Positions 46,936-59,003 of a stretch of 64,000 bases of DNA are shown one piece after another (the first letter of the stretch is position 1; each line of letters opens with the position of its first letter). Below the pieces are notes generated by a model, which was not told where the DNA came from, did no database searches, and worked only from the letters and a program-made list of their open reading frames with translations. The position numbers were made by a program, and so were the translations under genes. Source of the stretch: Fasciolopsis buskii (Eukaryota; Platyhelminthes; Trematoda; Plagiorchiida; Fasciolidae); NCBI GenBank assembly GCA_008360955.1, contig LUCM01005711.1, positions 124,178 to 188,177 of the forward strand, written 5' to 3'.

Positions 46936-49900
46936 AAAAACAAAAAAACATTAACACTTTGGGAAGAAGCTTTATTACCTTGTGGATAAGCAACCGATTC
47001 GTCGCAAATGAGGAGTTCTTTGAGAAGAACCCGTGTATTTTGCCAAGGTGGTTAATTAGGCACTCATTTGTTTCGATCGTTAAGAGAGCGGTTAGTGAAC
47101 CAGAAGAAACCGCATTGTTTTAGCGACAAAGTAAACTTTATCTATACACGAATGTCTATTAAGCTTTGACTGAAAGCATATTCATAATACAGTGCTGCCT
47201 TTTGTGCGGATATTAATCACACGGTGACGCAAGAATACGTCTGGTAGAAAGCCATGCAATTCACTCCTTCGTGTACCAGTGTTAAAAGGGTTAGGCTGAT
47301 TTAGACCGGGCAACAATGGCCAAACAAATATCACTTCAAACAATCGTGAAGAAATTTCAATAGTATTGCGAATTTACTAGGCTTTGAATCTAATTTGAAC
47401 ATATCACACCGGGTATTAGGTCGACCGCAAAGGCTCACTTGGGAAGAGGAGTGAACGGATTGCGTGATTCCAACCCACGACTCCTGGCCATGTAAATCCT
47501 ACAGAATTTCCTTCGGGGTTCTATCGATTTTCAACAGTTGAGTAGCTACACCTGGTCCTTTGACTACCAAAGCTTGGAAGTTCATTCTGCATTACAATAC
47601 ATAATAATCTGACCTGGAAATAGGTAACTTAAGCGGAACAAAACTTTCCGATCCACGGGGAAACGGTCTAATTCAGTCAACTTAAGATCACGTACTGGAC
47701 TTATTGTAATTTAAAACCTTGTTATAGCTAATGGACAGCAATTCTAAGTATGTATGGAATATATTTTGGCCGTTATTACCCTAGTGCCGTTCGAGTGTGA
47801 TCACATGTTGAGTTCCCTTTGGTAGATCCCCTGTTTTTGTTTTAAAAATTCGCAACAGAGTTAAAATAATTGCTGTAAGTTGGTTTTGACAAGCCCAGAT
47901 CCGGCTCAGAAGTAACCAACCAACGTGGAACTAGCTTCGGATGCGTTTTATCGCTAGAATATGGCACGTCTGTTAGCGGAGTTGTTGAGTCGATATAATG
48001 TCCTAGTACTTGTATATATATATATAATATATATATATATATCCTTTCCATTCCTTACTAATGGTACAATAAGGTACAACATTTTAACATGGAAATCAGC
48101 ACCAATTCGAGGCTTCTGAAGTGAGGAAGTTGGTGATTCGTGTTCGCAAACTTCAGATTGAAATGCCAAATAATTGATCACTTAACAAACGCGAATTCAC
48201 TTCGAACGTGGTCAGAGGAAACATCCAGAATACGTATTGAACCGTGGTCAATGATTCGTTACACCTCTTGCTTCGCTCCGTATCATGCCCATAATATAGT
48301 CCATCTAGACTGGGTTCTTATCGCCAGGGTAACCGCAATCGTCTTGAAGCAACAAACTAGTCTGGTCGATCTCGTTGAGACTATGTAGTTCACCATGTCA
48401 TACAGGATAGACTATGGCTATGCGAACTAGTTTAAAATACAAACATGTGACACCTAAAGGTCGACAGATCACTAGTTTGCAAGGTCCAAATGTAGTAGAC
48501 GGAAAGGCTGGCCGACCGACCGCATATTGTTCGATGACAGCGGTCTGTTTCATCTACCGATCAATGCTGCTTGGTTTTCGTAAATCCCCAGTACAACAGT
48601 TCCGTTTGTCGGTTCATGCTATATGGTTTTTACGTTAAGAAAACCTGCAATTGACAATCGTTGTCAATCGGGGCGTGAAATGCGGGTACGGAGTCTAAAT
48701 TCCCATCCATGTATTTCCCATTTCAATATCATTTCTACTGTCTAAAATCCGTTGCTTTAACCATAGGATGACTTACATTTATTGCTAACTCCAATCAAAC
48801 GTTCCTAGTTGTCGGCTGGACGTTTCTCTGGATCAATTAATCAGAAAGCGTGCACTCCAGCCTTTTGTGTAATTTTCGAAATGTGACTACCTATAATTTG
48901 TTCCCCCTGGTCATATTGGACGGTGAGGTTAGTTGATCGTGTGCCGGCCGTTACGGATTGTTGCCAATACTACTTAAGCTTTGTATAAATTGTGTCATTT
49001 TTATGCTTGCTTATGAGAATAATTTTGAACCGAAATGATCTCACACCGTGGTATTTCACCGGAGGTCCAAAGTTCAGGTTTGTGAATAATTCTTTCGAGC
49101 CCGTACTCGAACACAACCGAGCTGTTGGAGTTTTTGCAACTGTCGTACCCTTGTTGGTGAAAAACAATCTTATTTTATTAGATTCGTGGTTCGGCTAAAA
49201 TAAGATTTGGACGGCTTATAAATTTTAGTTCTAATCTCTATCCATGCACATGACGACCAGTTAGAATTGTACCACTTCTGTCAGCCTGTTGCTATACGGC
49301 ATGATGACCAAATTGACGAAGATATCAAAACGCTTGTCTGATCCAAAGAGTTGGTGATGAATTGAAATTTCATTTGCTGCGAACAACCTTTGTCTAGTAT
49401 GGTTGTGCGAGCGTAAGAAACTGTTTCGTTCTCTTGCGAATCAATCTTAAGAATGGTTGTCTGCCGTAACTGGGACGCTGGCTCATTGTCGGTTTTCTCG
49501 ACGACGTTGTTTTGTACTAAATTCGTCAGGTTGCACCTTCTTTTGAATCCTTTCCAAACTGGACGCGGTTCCGAAAGGGAAACGACAAAGGTTTCAGACA
49601 TCCGCAAGGCAACAGGGAATCGGGTTATCGATCGAGTAACTTTAGGTTGGCACCATCCGGTTCTCGAACTGCACTGTTTCTGATTTGGCTACATTTTGTT
49701 TAAGTATACTCACATCAGTTCATTTCAAATTCTCTTTTTTGGTTACCAGAACGATAAAACTAGTGTCTAACAGGGGGGAAGGTATCCGGTTCCCAAAACA
49801 CAATGTCTATGGTACGCTGTCTCAAGGCAAATTAATTGGGCCAAATGTGAAGTTGGAAACTTTCTTCATGCTGAATTTCTCAGTCTTAGCGATAGTACGG

Positions 49901-52675
49901 ATCCAAATTCTGAATTCTCTAATTTTCTTCCTGGCTTAAGAGTCGACTACCACCATAACAGTTCGAGAGCCTGATATCAGTTTTAGAGAACAGCTCCTTA
50001 CTGAATCACTTACGTATATCTGTCAACAACGAAGAGGCGGACAATGTCCTAGGGTAGCCCCCAAACAGCGAAAGAGCCTCATTAAACGATCCCCAGAGAA
50101 TGTACGCAGTTTAATGGTCTTACTGTTGGATCCAAAGTTCCATATTTCATCTGTCAACAACCTTCATTAGTTGGGCCTTAGAGCACAAAAATATATTGCA
50201 TTATTTGCCCATTTACACAAATTCAGTTGTATCGATCGTCCTTCGTCCAAAAGTACATAGAGCTTACCGTAAATTGCAAGTCATTGCAGCCACCCGAGTG
50301 GTACATGTCGCCGAATTACGAACGCGAAACCTAGACCCGTGGCAGTATTCTAGAAATTAGACCGTTGTACATTTTTCGTGATGCTCAAGGAGGCGCGTCC
50401 AAATCACACGAGAAGATTGATCTCTATGGCCGGAATGCGTAATGTGATTTAGGTACGCGGATGTATGACCATAGTTGCATACCCTGCGTACTAAAGAGCG
50501 CGCGAGCCATACTAATACGCTCGTCAGTTGGTAGACCCTGTGATTTTTACGACCCAGTTGATCGATTTTGCGACCCTAGAAGTCTGGGTTGCCTACGCGT
50601 CACACCATCAGCCCACCCATCCCATCTAACTCACGCGCGAACGGGGCACAATCTACGGCCTCGGGAGCCCAGGGCCTGCTACGCTGATCGCGGAGGCTGA
50701 GGCTAAGACTGAAAACGAAGCAACGGTTGATCAGTCGACTGGTCGTGGCACCGTTTTTAACGCTAGATTTGGTGGTTGCAGTCCGCCCATACGAAACCTG
50801 AACGCATCAAGCCTGTTTATTTTTGTGCAGAATGTGTCCGAACTGTGACCAAAGTGTGTAGGAGATTCGATGCCCCGTTATCTGAGCGTTCGCCAAGCGG
50901 CGGTATCGACATTTAGTCCTTTGCTAAGAGAGTTCGAGAAGACAGGCCGTTAGCACGATAAGCGTCATAATGGTGGGCATAGGTCGGGAATCCGCAAGTG
51001 CTGCAGTGGTAAAATCTGTAAACCGGTTGCCCGTAGGCCTCACTGGAGGACTACTAGCCAGCGAGTGCTGCATATACTTAGATTGAGTCCCTCGCATTTT
51101 GAAGGATGGTTGCAGGCAATTCGGCGAGTTAGAGACACAGGAGCTGAAGTGAGGCATTTCGCTCCTTGTTTTTAACGGAAAGGGATATGTATTCCTTGGT
51201 GAGGCAATATTTTGTTTCCTAGGACCTAGCGGACGCCGCTACTTTGTGGCTACAGTCAATCTACGATGCCACACGGGATCCAAGCGAGATTTCGATTATG
51301 TGGATGGGATGCGAACTGTCAGTGACAGTGAGACGTGTAGGCCGTCTAGATTTTCAAGCTTACAATGTTGATCAGCTGAGTCGCAGTGATCATGGGCTCA
51401 AGCAACTGATGTGCGTCTTGGCATCACTCGAGCGCTCGCCAAGGCGCATGAGATGTGGCAACAGAAGAATAACGGCAATGACTATCCATTCGGATGCGTA
51501 AATAACCTTGTCTATCTCAAGACACCCCGTGATTGTGTGTATGTGCATGTGTGTATGCGCATGTTTAGACTTGCGGGTGTCTGGGAATTGTATGGAGATG
51601 GAGACGTTTTTGATTCTGTTCTTGTGCACTCAACTTTTGCTCGAGTGGAAAAATCTGTCGAAGGAATATAACGGATTTGCGTTCTTTTCGCTTCTGAGTT
51701 CAACATTCTGTACCAACAGATGGGCCTTAATCTTATTCGCTAAATGCGAATTTGGAATTGCTCAGCGAACTGGTCACTAGTTGGGGCTTACAGTAGAAAC
51801 CGGGTGGTGAGTTCCCACTTCGTAATGATTCATGCTGAAAAACGTCAACTAATAACCAGTGATATTAAGTAATGTTGATTGAGGGAATTTGCAAGGACGT
51901 TGCTGAACGTCGGGCTGGCACCGAAGAACAATTACTTTTTCAGGCTTGTTTACTGGCATGGTGTGAAGAGTAGGATAAGCGTGTAACGACTCGCTCCAGT
52001 GGATCTGTCGTATCGTTTTATGGTAGGCGCAAGTTTTAACGTTTCTAGAATTGGTCAACTTGTTTTTCGGAATTCATTTTGCGTTCTTTGGACCACAAGT
52101 TCCAACGAGAGTAGATGAAAAATGAACACAGGTAATGTGAGCAACTGTCTCATCTGACATATGAAAAATATGCACCGGATTCGTATTAAACCGAAAAAAG
52201 CCGTCTGACCATCTCACTGGGAGAAATGTGTGCTTGGTTGGTTAACCAGGAAGGATGCTGAATGCTGAACTTGTTCGTCACTTCTGCAGAAAGGTGATTG
52301 TAATCTCCTTGGATAGATGAATTCAGTATATCCGAATGAAAATAACATCTAGTGTTGGAGTTTGTTGTTCATTATCTTCGAGTTTTTTTGTGTGGAAACA
52401 AATAAAACAGGCAAATTGTCAAGGAAATCAGTTCCTGGACCATTGTTTATCTAATGTCAAGGTTGCGTAAGCATTTGTGTACGAGGATCGATAAGTATGA
52501 GTTCTTGTGTAAGTAATTAGGACTTGATCTGTTTGAATAATATAAAGCAAGGAGAAATTACACGTTAGGACATTTCGATTAATCACCTTTGCCATCGATT
52601 AGAGAAGAACAGTATAGTAAAACTTTTGACACAGGTCAAACTTTTGCTGAACAGCTTTTCATTGGATCGGTGTTC
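46936..52675. other. no gene recognised; region between two convergent genes
   Basis: Holds a palindromic TA microsatellite (48013-48043) and a GT-rich stretch (51535-51562). A minus-strand frame at 49607-49281 (108 codons, Ser/Thr/Gln/Asn-rich) has protein-like composition but no clear splice acceptor or family. A GC-richer patch lies at 50460-50720. No gene can be supported. Confidence 0.35.
48013..48043. repeat. (TA)n microsatellite
   Basis: TA units with one central AT switch, self-complementary. Confidence 0.95.
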
Positions 52676-53499
52676 TTAAGCGGTGGTTTTGGGATACTCA
52701 TTAATGATCCACTGTTCCAGGGCTTGATATGTTAGTGTTGCGCCTGAAATGTATTTGAATCGAATGCCATAAGATTTCATTTGTGGCACTTGGACGACTT
52801 CCATTTCCCATTTGATGGTATTAATTGTCCGATTCACTGAATCTCTGCCCACACTTTTAGGAGATACCTGTGATGAATGTGTACAGGCTAGACGATAAGG
52901 GCCTAGGTAAGCATACTCGATACCCTTCTTTTCGAGTATTTGTAAAGTGGAGAGCATAAGGCTCTGGGAATTACGACCTAGGACAGATATCCCGAAGGCC
53001 CAGTCTTGTCGCCTGGGTGACACACTGGTGGGTGATAACTGTGAATTTGCGGTATTGGTACCAGTGGTATTGGCAGCAGGGAATGAGCTCATAGTGAATG
53101 ACGGTTTCCGGTTTCTAAAGATTTCCGTTCCTCGGTAGTCGGTTTTCATTCTACCCGATTGCTGAATTGCCACTTCAGATTGACGACCATCACCGTTACG
53201 TGACTCTCTTCCAGACGGAGTTGAACGTGGGCTGATCACATTGCACACACGAGTGAGTTCCGGTGATCTGACAGTTGATGAGGTGAGAACAGAGATTGGT
53301 TTTTTCAGTTCTACTGAACCCACCCTCTGCGATTGGGATCGCGTCATCCCGGTCAGATTGACTGTATTTTTTGCATCCCAGCCATGCAATTGCAGTGGAG
53401 ATTCCTTCAGCCGCGTCGTGGCCCAGGCGATCACGGGGGAATTACTTTGTCGTTCCGTCCTTAGGGATGGATGATTCGAAATGGTTGGTTTCTTTTCAC
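52676..53499 (-). CDS. MARK/PAR-1 kinase, last exon with KA1 domain
   Basis: Encodes the C-terminal end of a MARK/PAR-1 family Ser/Thr kinase, which phosphorylates microtubule-associated proteins and acts in cell polarity. The kinase-associated domain KA1 covers about 53014-52694: its start reads RRQDWAFGIS, then LSTLQILEKKGIEYAYLGPY, and then the most diagnostic part IKWEMEVVQVP (52816-52784) and GIRFKYISGATLTYQALEQW. In known MARKs this domain binds acidic phospholipids at the plasma membrane and restrains the kinase. A 26-residue Ser-rich loop separates its two halves (about 52881-52820), longer than I expect for the family. The upstream part (53499-53015) is Ser/Arg/Asn-rich spacer. I begin the exon at 53499 after CTACTGTCTATACCAAAG; that acceptor ends in AAG and is less certain. 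No ATG precedes it, so it must be spliced. The stop is TAA at 52676-52678. Confidence 0.85.
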
Positions 53500-54197
53500 C
53501 TTTGGTATAGACAGTAGAGAATGCCAGTACCCATGTTATTTGATAGTCATTGGACAAAATCCTTTGGTTAGGTTTCCTATCGGATTAGTAATCTCAAGAG
53601 TAAAGCGATAAATTGAACCTCTGAGCAAATTATACAATGTGAGGATGACAAATCAATGTTCTGCTAAAGCTCTTTTACCATTGGAATTTTATTTCCTCAT
53701 TTCTGGTGATAAGTAGACTTGAAGTATTTATGTCGTACAATAATTTACTTTACTAGTCGGTTAATACGAGTACCCTTGTTCCGTACCTACTTCCTACCTT
53801 CCGTAGGCCCCGGTTGCCATGGGATTATGCAGAGGTTAGTGATGGACAAGGATATGCACTTCCATTTGGAGTTGGAACAAAATCAGCCTTTCTGAATCAG
53901 TTCGGAAAACGCAGCGGTTAAAGTCTCAAACTTGTGTTTATGAGCCACATTTGGTATACAACAGATGAGCGCTACTGATGATTCCTCAGAAAGTTTGAAA
54001 CCCTGTAAAATGTGTTTCACTTGTGAACTTTGCATTGGTAGTCAATAGCGACTATGTGTATATAACCATTTTGTTTCCCTGTATATCATTTAACAAGAAA
54101 ATCGGATAAGGTACTATAATTCTGTCCTAGTAAACCCTCTAAAACGAATTCTTCCTCTTAAATTTAAATTAAAATGGTTTATGAAACAGTCACGTGG

Positions 54198-54389
54198 TCA
54201 GGGAAATTGTGTGAGTAGCTTGTTTGTATTTCGCATCTTTGAAGAGGAAATCTGAAAATCCGAAGAATTTCCTCTCTTAATTGAGCGCGGAACCTTCCGA
54301 AGAGTTGATGCATCACGTATTACGTCCAATGTAAGGTTTCCACTACAGGATACAGCGGTTTTTGTTGCAATGATGTGATTTACTGACAC
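54198..54389 (-). CDS. possible extra spacer exon of the MARK gene (uncertain)
   Basis: A minus-strand frame with coding-like composition (Ser/Asn/Arg/Lys-rich, DVIRDASTLRKVPRSIKRGN) lying in the intron between the two supported MARK exons. No convincing donor was found and the phase cannot be checked, so it may be chance. Confidence 0.15.
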   Translation of the reverse strand: MSVNHIIATKTAVSCSGNLTLDVIRDASTLRKVPRSIKRGNSSDFQISSSKMRNTNKLLTQFP

Positions 54390-54647
54390 TGGCTGTCTTC
54401 AGTAACCTTTCTTATGGTTAAATTCCTTTTTTATCGTTAATACAATCTACCGACGACAGGATAAACGGCAGTTTCTTCCAGTATCTTAGTGATCCTAGGT
54501 CCATGGTGTTGCTGATAGTGACGGCAAAATTTACAGCGATGCTCATTGCGCTAGCAGTATTATTAATATTATTAGTAACAGTAACAATGTTAGCAGTAAT
54601 TTTGTATTCTGCATTTGTATGGTGCACTTTACTGACATTTCCTTCAG

Positions 54648-54883
54648 ATGCACTGAAGAAACCTGTTACTGGTAGTAGCGGTAATAGTAGTAATAGTAAT
54701 ATTTGTAATTACGACAGGGCAAAAATATATGAAAATCTTAAAAATGGACTAGCTTGCATAGATCCATTTATGCTGCCTGGTTGGTGTTCACAAAGTGCAC
54801 CACTCGGGGTTGACGGAAATAAGTTAAATGTTTCAACGCCGCAATCAGCCGCGTTCTTGGATTCGAAATCTTTCTTCTTCTAA
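54648..54883 (+). CDS. candidate exon on the opposite strand within the MARK gene
   Basis: After a good acceptor, CTGACATTTCCTTCAG, a frame runs to a TAA at 54881-54883. It starts Ala-Leu-Lys-Lys-Pro, passes through a Gly/Ser/Asn-rich stretch and ends with YDRAKIYENLKNG, LACIDPFMLPGWC and LDSKSFFF. If real it is the last exon of an unidentified + strand gene nested in the MARK intron. The apparent N-terminal membrane segment just upstream (54503-54647) would be intron. No relatives recognised; no polyadenylation signal seen close by. Confidence 0.3.
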
Positions 54884-55000
54884 ATACTAGGACCGAATAA
54901 CGTAAGGTGTGCACCGAAAAACCGATGCGCAATGTATTGGTTATTTAAATTGTGAATGATGCAATGTTAATAACAAAGCGTTGTCGTTAGATGTAATTCG

Positions 55001-55040
55001 CCAACGTTTCGACTACTGCGGGTAGTCTTTCTCAAGGGAA
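55001..55040 (-). mobile_element. hammerhead-like core, copy 2
   Basis: On the minus strand CCCTTGAGAAAGACTAC, a 5-base loop, then GTAGTCGAAACGTTGG: the stem GACTAC/GTAGTC is perfect. Sequence before it on the + strand (54940-55000, containing TTGTGAATGATGCAATGTTA) matches the left inverted arm of the element at 29.77 kb; the right arm is mostly lost. It lies in an intron of the MARK gene, in the sense direction of that gene. Confidence 0.55.
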
Positions 55041-55303
55041 TTTATACAACCAAAGCTTTCCTCTTCTGTTTATTTCCTTAAGTCATCATGTTGAAGTCCA
55101 TCTCTCGCTACTTCTCGTCCACTGTTCCCCCGATTAGGCAGTGTTGTGAGGTAGTCAATCGCAGAAAGCCCAACTGAACTGCATTATGGCATTGCTAATA
55201 CGAGTAGGGTAATTTAAACGTATCGCAAAAAATATAAGGGGTTATTGTTTTTCATGGACAGATCGTTAGAAAGCCACGATTTATGGTATAGAGAGAAACC
55301 CAC

Positions 55304-55530
55304 CATTCCAAACCGGCGACCGATTTACTCCGGAGTCGATATGGATTGTACGTGTTTCTCCGGAAAACCCGTTAATTGCTGAAGATCCATTTGATTGGAC
55401 CACGCGATTCGGAGTATTCAGGTCATTTGCTGATGAGGAACAAACAAATCGATACCGGCTGGTGTCGTGGTTTGATATCCCATTCTGTTTGGGTCGGGAA
55501 TCCGAACCTGAGTAGGACAGTTTACCATTG
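55304..55530 (-). CDS. MARK/PAR-1 kinase, spacer exon
   Basis: A 227-bp minus-strand exon rich in Ser, Asn and Gly (for example GKLSYSGSDSRPKQNG), preceded by an excellent acceptor TTCTTCTTCGGATATCACAG (55550-55531) and followed by a GT-GGGT donor. It begins with the third base of a codon and ends with the first base of one, exactly fitting the exon at 58203-59003 before it and the KA1 exon at 53499 after it. Its composition fits the long, poorly conserved spacer between the UBA and KA1 domains of MARK kinases. By itself it matches no domain. Confidence 0.6.
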
Positions 55531-58202
55531 CTGTGATATCCGAAGAAGAAGGTTGTGTGCATTTAATGGGAAGCTATTCTGAGGAGGAAATTATTTGATT
55601 ATTTGCATACATCTTTACAAACAATTCAGATGAAGAATTACAGTGAGACGGACCTACGCTGTTCAACCCGGTAATCAGAAGTTAACAAAAATTCAAAAAA
55701 ACGTGTAGAAAATGACTCCTAAAATGCTTCCTCTATAAAATGAACACTGCTGGAACAGACTGCTTAATTTCTCTAGAAGTGAATTTCGAATGGTACAATT
55801 CAAAACCTGGACGGAGTTATTTCGTTGATCAAAAAGAGTTAGCTGCTCTTTGACGGTGTTCCTTAGGATAAGCGCTGTATGAAAATTTCGGGTCACCGGA
55901 GTTGCCATCTACCACATTAGGACAATACTTTCATTTTTTGGAATTCTTAATGAGCTACTACTACCTTTTCGTGAGTAAGTTGATGATAGTCCGAAAGATT
56001 TCGTCCATCTAGATAGGTCGTGCTGGCGGGATCAGACGTCAGTCACAGTGACGCGCGGGCATTTATGCACTGTGTGGTCTTATTTTTTCTTGTCTGATAA
56101 TAGTGACAAGCTGAAATGACGAGTGGTTATTGATGATCTGAATTAGTTCTTTTCCGCAAGAGCACAGGTAATCATACTGATTACGTGCTTTTGTCGAAAA
56201 ACGTGGATAATTACTCGAGGATACCGCATTCAAGCAGAGAATCACACGGTTTCCGAATTTCCTTCTTCTCGAGTTCCTGTCAAAAAGGGGTCTGCTGGAT
56301 TCAAGGAAATAATAGAGAATACGTTGTTATCGAAGACAGCAACGCGACTCGGGCAAATGATTAACGATTCTATTAATGTAACCCCTTGGAGATAAGATAT
56401 AAAGTCAACGGTTTGCATCTCAACCCTACTAAGAAACACTGGAATAGTTTAGTCACTTTGTTCTACTGCGAATAATCAGATTAATGCGTGAAAGCAAGAA
56501 GGATCTGTAATTCTTCTAAACAGCGTTTCTTTCCTTGTGAAAATTTTCAATTAAAATACCGATTGATAGTGTCTAAATTGTGAATTTTCTTTTGTAATCA
56601 GAAAAAAGACTAATTTCTCCGTGGAAAAAATTCTGAAGAATGATAAGCATTCTGTACGGAACAGCTGCCATGCGAAAGGTGTAGTTGGGTTTCGCAGGCT
56701 ATCTAACATTTGGCTTCTGATGCATCCACAAAGTATCAGAATATATAGGTATTACTTTACTGCTGAAATTTTATCATCAGACATGATATATGTAAAGTAC
56801 CACTGTAAACCGCTAAAGCACTTTGGTTTGTCGGGAATCTTCGTCACTGTCTCCCATTGATCGCAAACGTGGAAACGGATCCGGAATGAACGATCGTGCG
56901 TCGAATCGTTTTGCTTACCGTACTGGGTCTTTGTCACTATTTGGTCTGCCTGTCGCAGATGAGATCTGTGTTGTCTTTCGTTCTGCTCACTTCGTATCAA
57001 ACTCACTTATTCCTGTTAATTGGTCATTTAATGCAAGTGATTCCCCCTCTCCCTGAATTTCATGGCCACATTCACGGACACGTACGTTGATGTGCCATTG
57101 ATGATCTGCCTGTGGTTGGCTTGTTCCCTGATTCCACCCCGGTCAAATAATCTTTCGTCGATTTATTAAACTGTCCAGGAATGTGTTCAGTTGCTCATCT
57201 ACACAGCCACTCCTTTGTTTCTTTTATGATGGTAGCTAAGTTTCCACCTGGAAAGTGGTGAATTTATCGCGGGTACTGGGCTGTCACCATCCCGTTGCCT
57301 TGACGGTAACTGGTGTTTCGTTCGTTTAATGATTAGGCTTGACCACAGAGTTTAGACGGTTTCTATTTTCTCGACTGAAGTAAGCCTCTCTGTGAGTCAA
57401 GACTGATGCGACTCGCATTTTGATTTTGGTCTTTTGCCTAGAATACTTGTGAATAGACTTCACTAGGTAGCTCTTTTTTCCAAGGTTTCTCTAGCTGTAG
57501 TCTACTATATGTCGTCTTGATAAATTTTTCCATCTCTCTTGGATGACTTCCTTACGAGGTGAGATAACTTCGTCAGAAATCAGGTCGTACTTCTGCTCGT
57601 GTTGAAGAGACTTCGATGCACCAAGCTCAATGAGCAGAAACATCTACCGAATGGAACAAACGCAGACACGAATAATGTAGTTTTGGAAATCATATGTGAG
57701 ATTTCGTGTTTGTCATTTCTTATTTCGATATGGTAGGCTAGAATATTAGCAGTGGCAGAAGCATTCTGCAATTGTTTTCAAGCTACTGTCTCTTGACTAC
57801 TTCTGTCAACCTGGTAGGATGAATAAGTATGCGTGGACAAATGACACGTTTGTCTGTGTGTGTGTGTGTGTGTGTGTGTGAATAGTGTTTTAAGCTTCTT
57901 TTTTGCTGACTTCAATGAGTAAATTAATTTACTCGGCAACACTACAAAGGGTTCATTGGGTAATTTCGAGTAATCAGATCGATTACGTGCGTGACACGTA
58001 GAAGAACGAAGTTTCAAATACTCAACTGACTGATGGTAATTCGCTTTCCAGACTCGTTAACACACTATATCTATTGAAACACTAAATGGTTCCTTGCCAG
58101 CCCACATCACGGAGCCACAATTGACCATCCCTTACAGTATATCCATCCTACTACGTTCACCTTTCAAAAGCGTAACGAAAAAGAATGTTGAATTGCACTT
58201 AC
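55531..58202 (-). other. probable MARK intron; no other gene recognised
   Basis: Between the two spacer exons. Contains a GT microsatellite (57858-57881) and short frames on both strands; none is convincing as an exon. Confidence 0.45.
57858..57881. repeat. (GT)n microsatellite
   Basis: About twelve GT units inside the presumed intron. Confidence 0.95.
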
Positions 58203-59003
58203 TCTGGCGTTCTTCTGTTGGGTAATTTTTGAGGCATGTATGCATTAGAATTGACGGTATTAGTCCCATTCATGTTAATCTCAATAGTACGTTGCTTGCC
58301 CTCACTGACATCTAATGACTTTTGTCGATAGGTTTGTGCGTTGCCAGTGTATCCGTGAGCTGAACGGCGCCCGAGGTCACAACCGTTCGTACCGACCGTG
58401 TCGCGCAGAGAACCTCGTGGAGCTGGAGTTGGTGGCTTGTCCACCGTATATCGGCGCCATTTAGGCATTCGATCCATGCGGCTGAATGAAGACCTTGGAG
58501 ATTCTGCCAGTTCATCGTAGCCCGATTGGTTGAGGCGTTCGCTACCCGCGCGCGACAAACAACGCCCAGACTGTATATTTGGCTTGGCAACGGGAGCTAT
58601 GGTTCGAAGGGGTTTGGTGTACGGTGAGTCACTTCTGTCCGATAGAATAATGATAGACTGTTCTTGTTTCCTTGCGTCGGAACTGTTCGACCCGTCTTCA
58701 CGTGATGGGTCTGGAGACGTCACCTGAAACCAACGAGCAAGGACGGGCTTACTTTTTATCCCTTCGTACGAAAACTGCCGACTATCGGATCGTCCTACGG
58801 AATCTGAACCGGGCGAAACTCCGTTCGGAGTGTTGATTCGATATGCTCTTTGGGTGAGTGGACTGACCAACATATGACGTGTTTGGTAGAAGTATTTATC
58901 TCGTTCGTTTGGATTGAACAAATCCACTGGAGTGGTTCGGCTACTGGAATAATTAACGTCTGTTGGAGGCATAACTCGTGGTAATTTCCGCATCGATTCT
59001 CCG
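58203..59003 (-). CDS. Ser-rich exon, probably the MARK/PAR-1 spacer
   Basis: An 801-bp minus-strand exon, the longest open block in this half of the window. It is preceded by a strong acceptor (TTTTTTGTCAACTTCTTACCAG, split here as a T tract then TTCTTACCAG, 59025-59004) and closed by a consensus donor GTAAGT (58202-58197). It carries two bases at its end that join in frame with the exon at 55530. The protein is rich in Ser, Arg, Asn and Pro with a PPTPAPRG segment (about 58432-58409) that could bind an SH3 domain. No folded domain is recognised. The hydrophobic leader implied by reading upstream to the ATG at 59068 is intron sequence. Assignment to the kinase gene rests on strand, order and phase; it could belong to a separate gene. 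Confidence 0.6.

Noticed and set aside
49281..49607. 108-codon minus-strand frame as an exon
   Set aside because: Composition is protein-like but no clear acceptor, donor or family was found, and it lies downstream of the stop of the kinase gene.
54503..54647. Transmembrane segment at the start of the + frame at 54.5 kb
   Set aside because: It precedes a good splice acceptor and looks like translated intron, including simple repeats.
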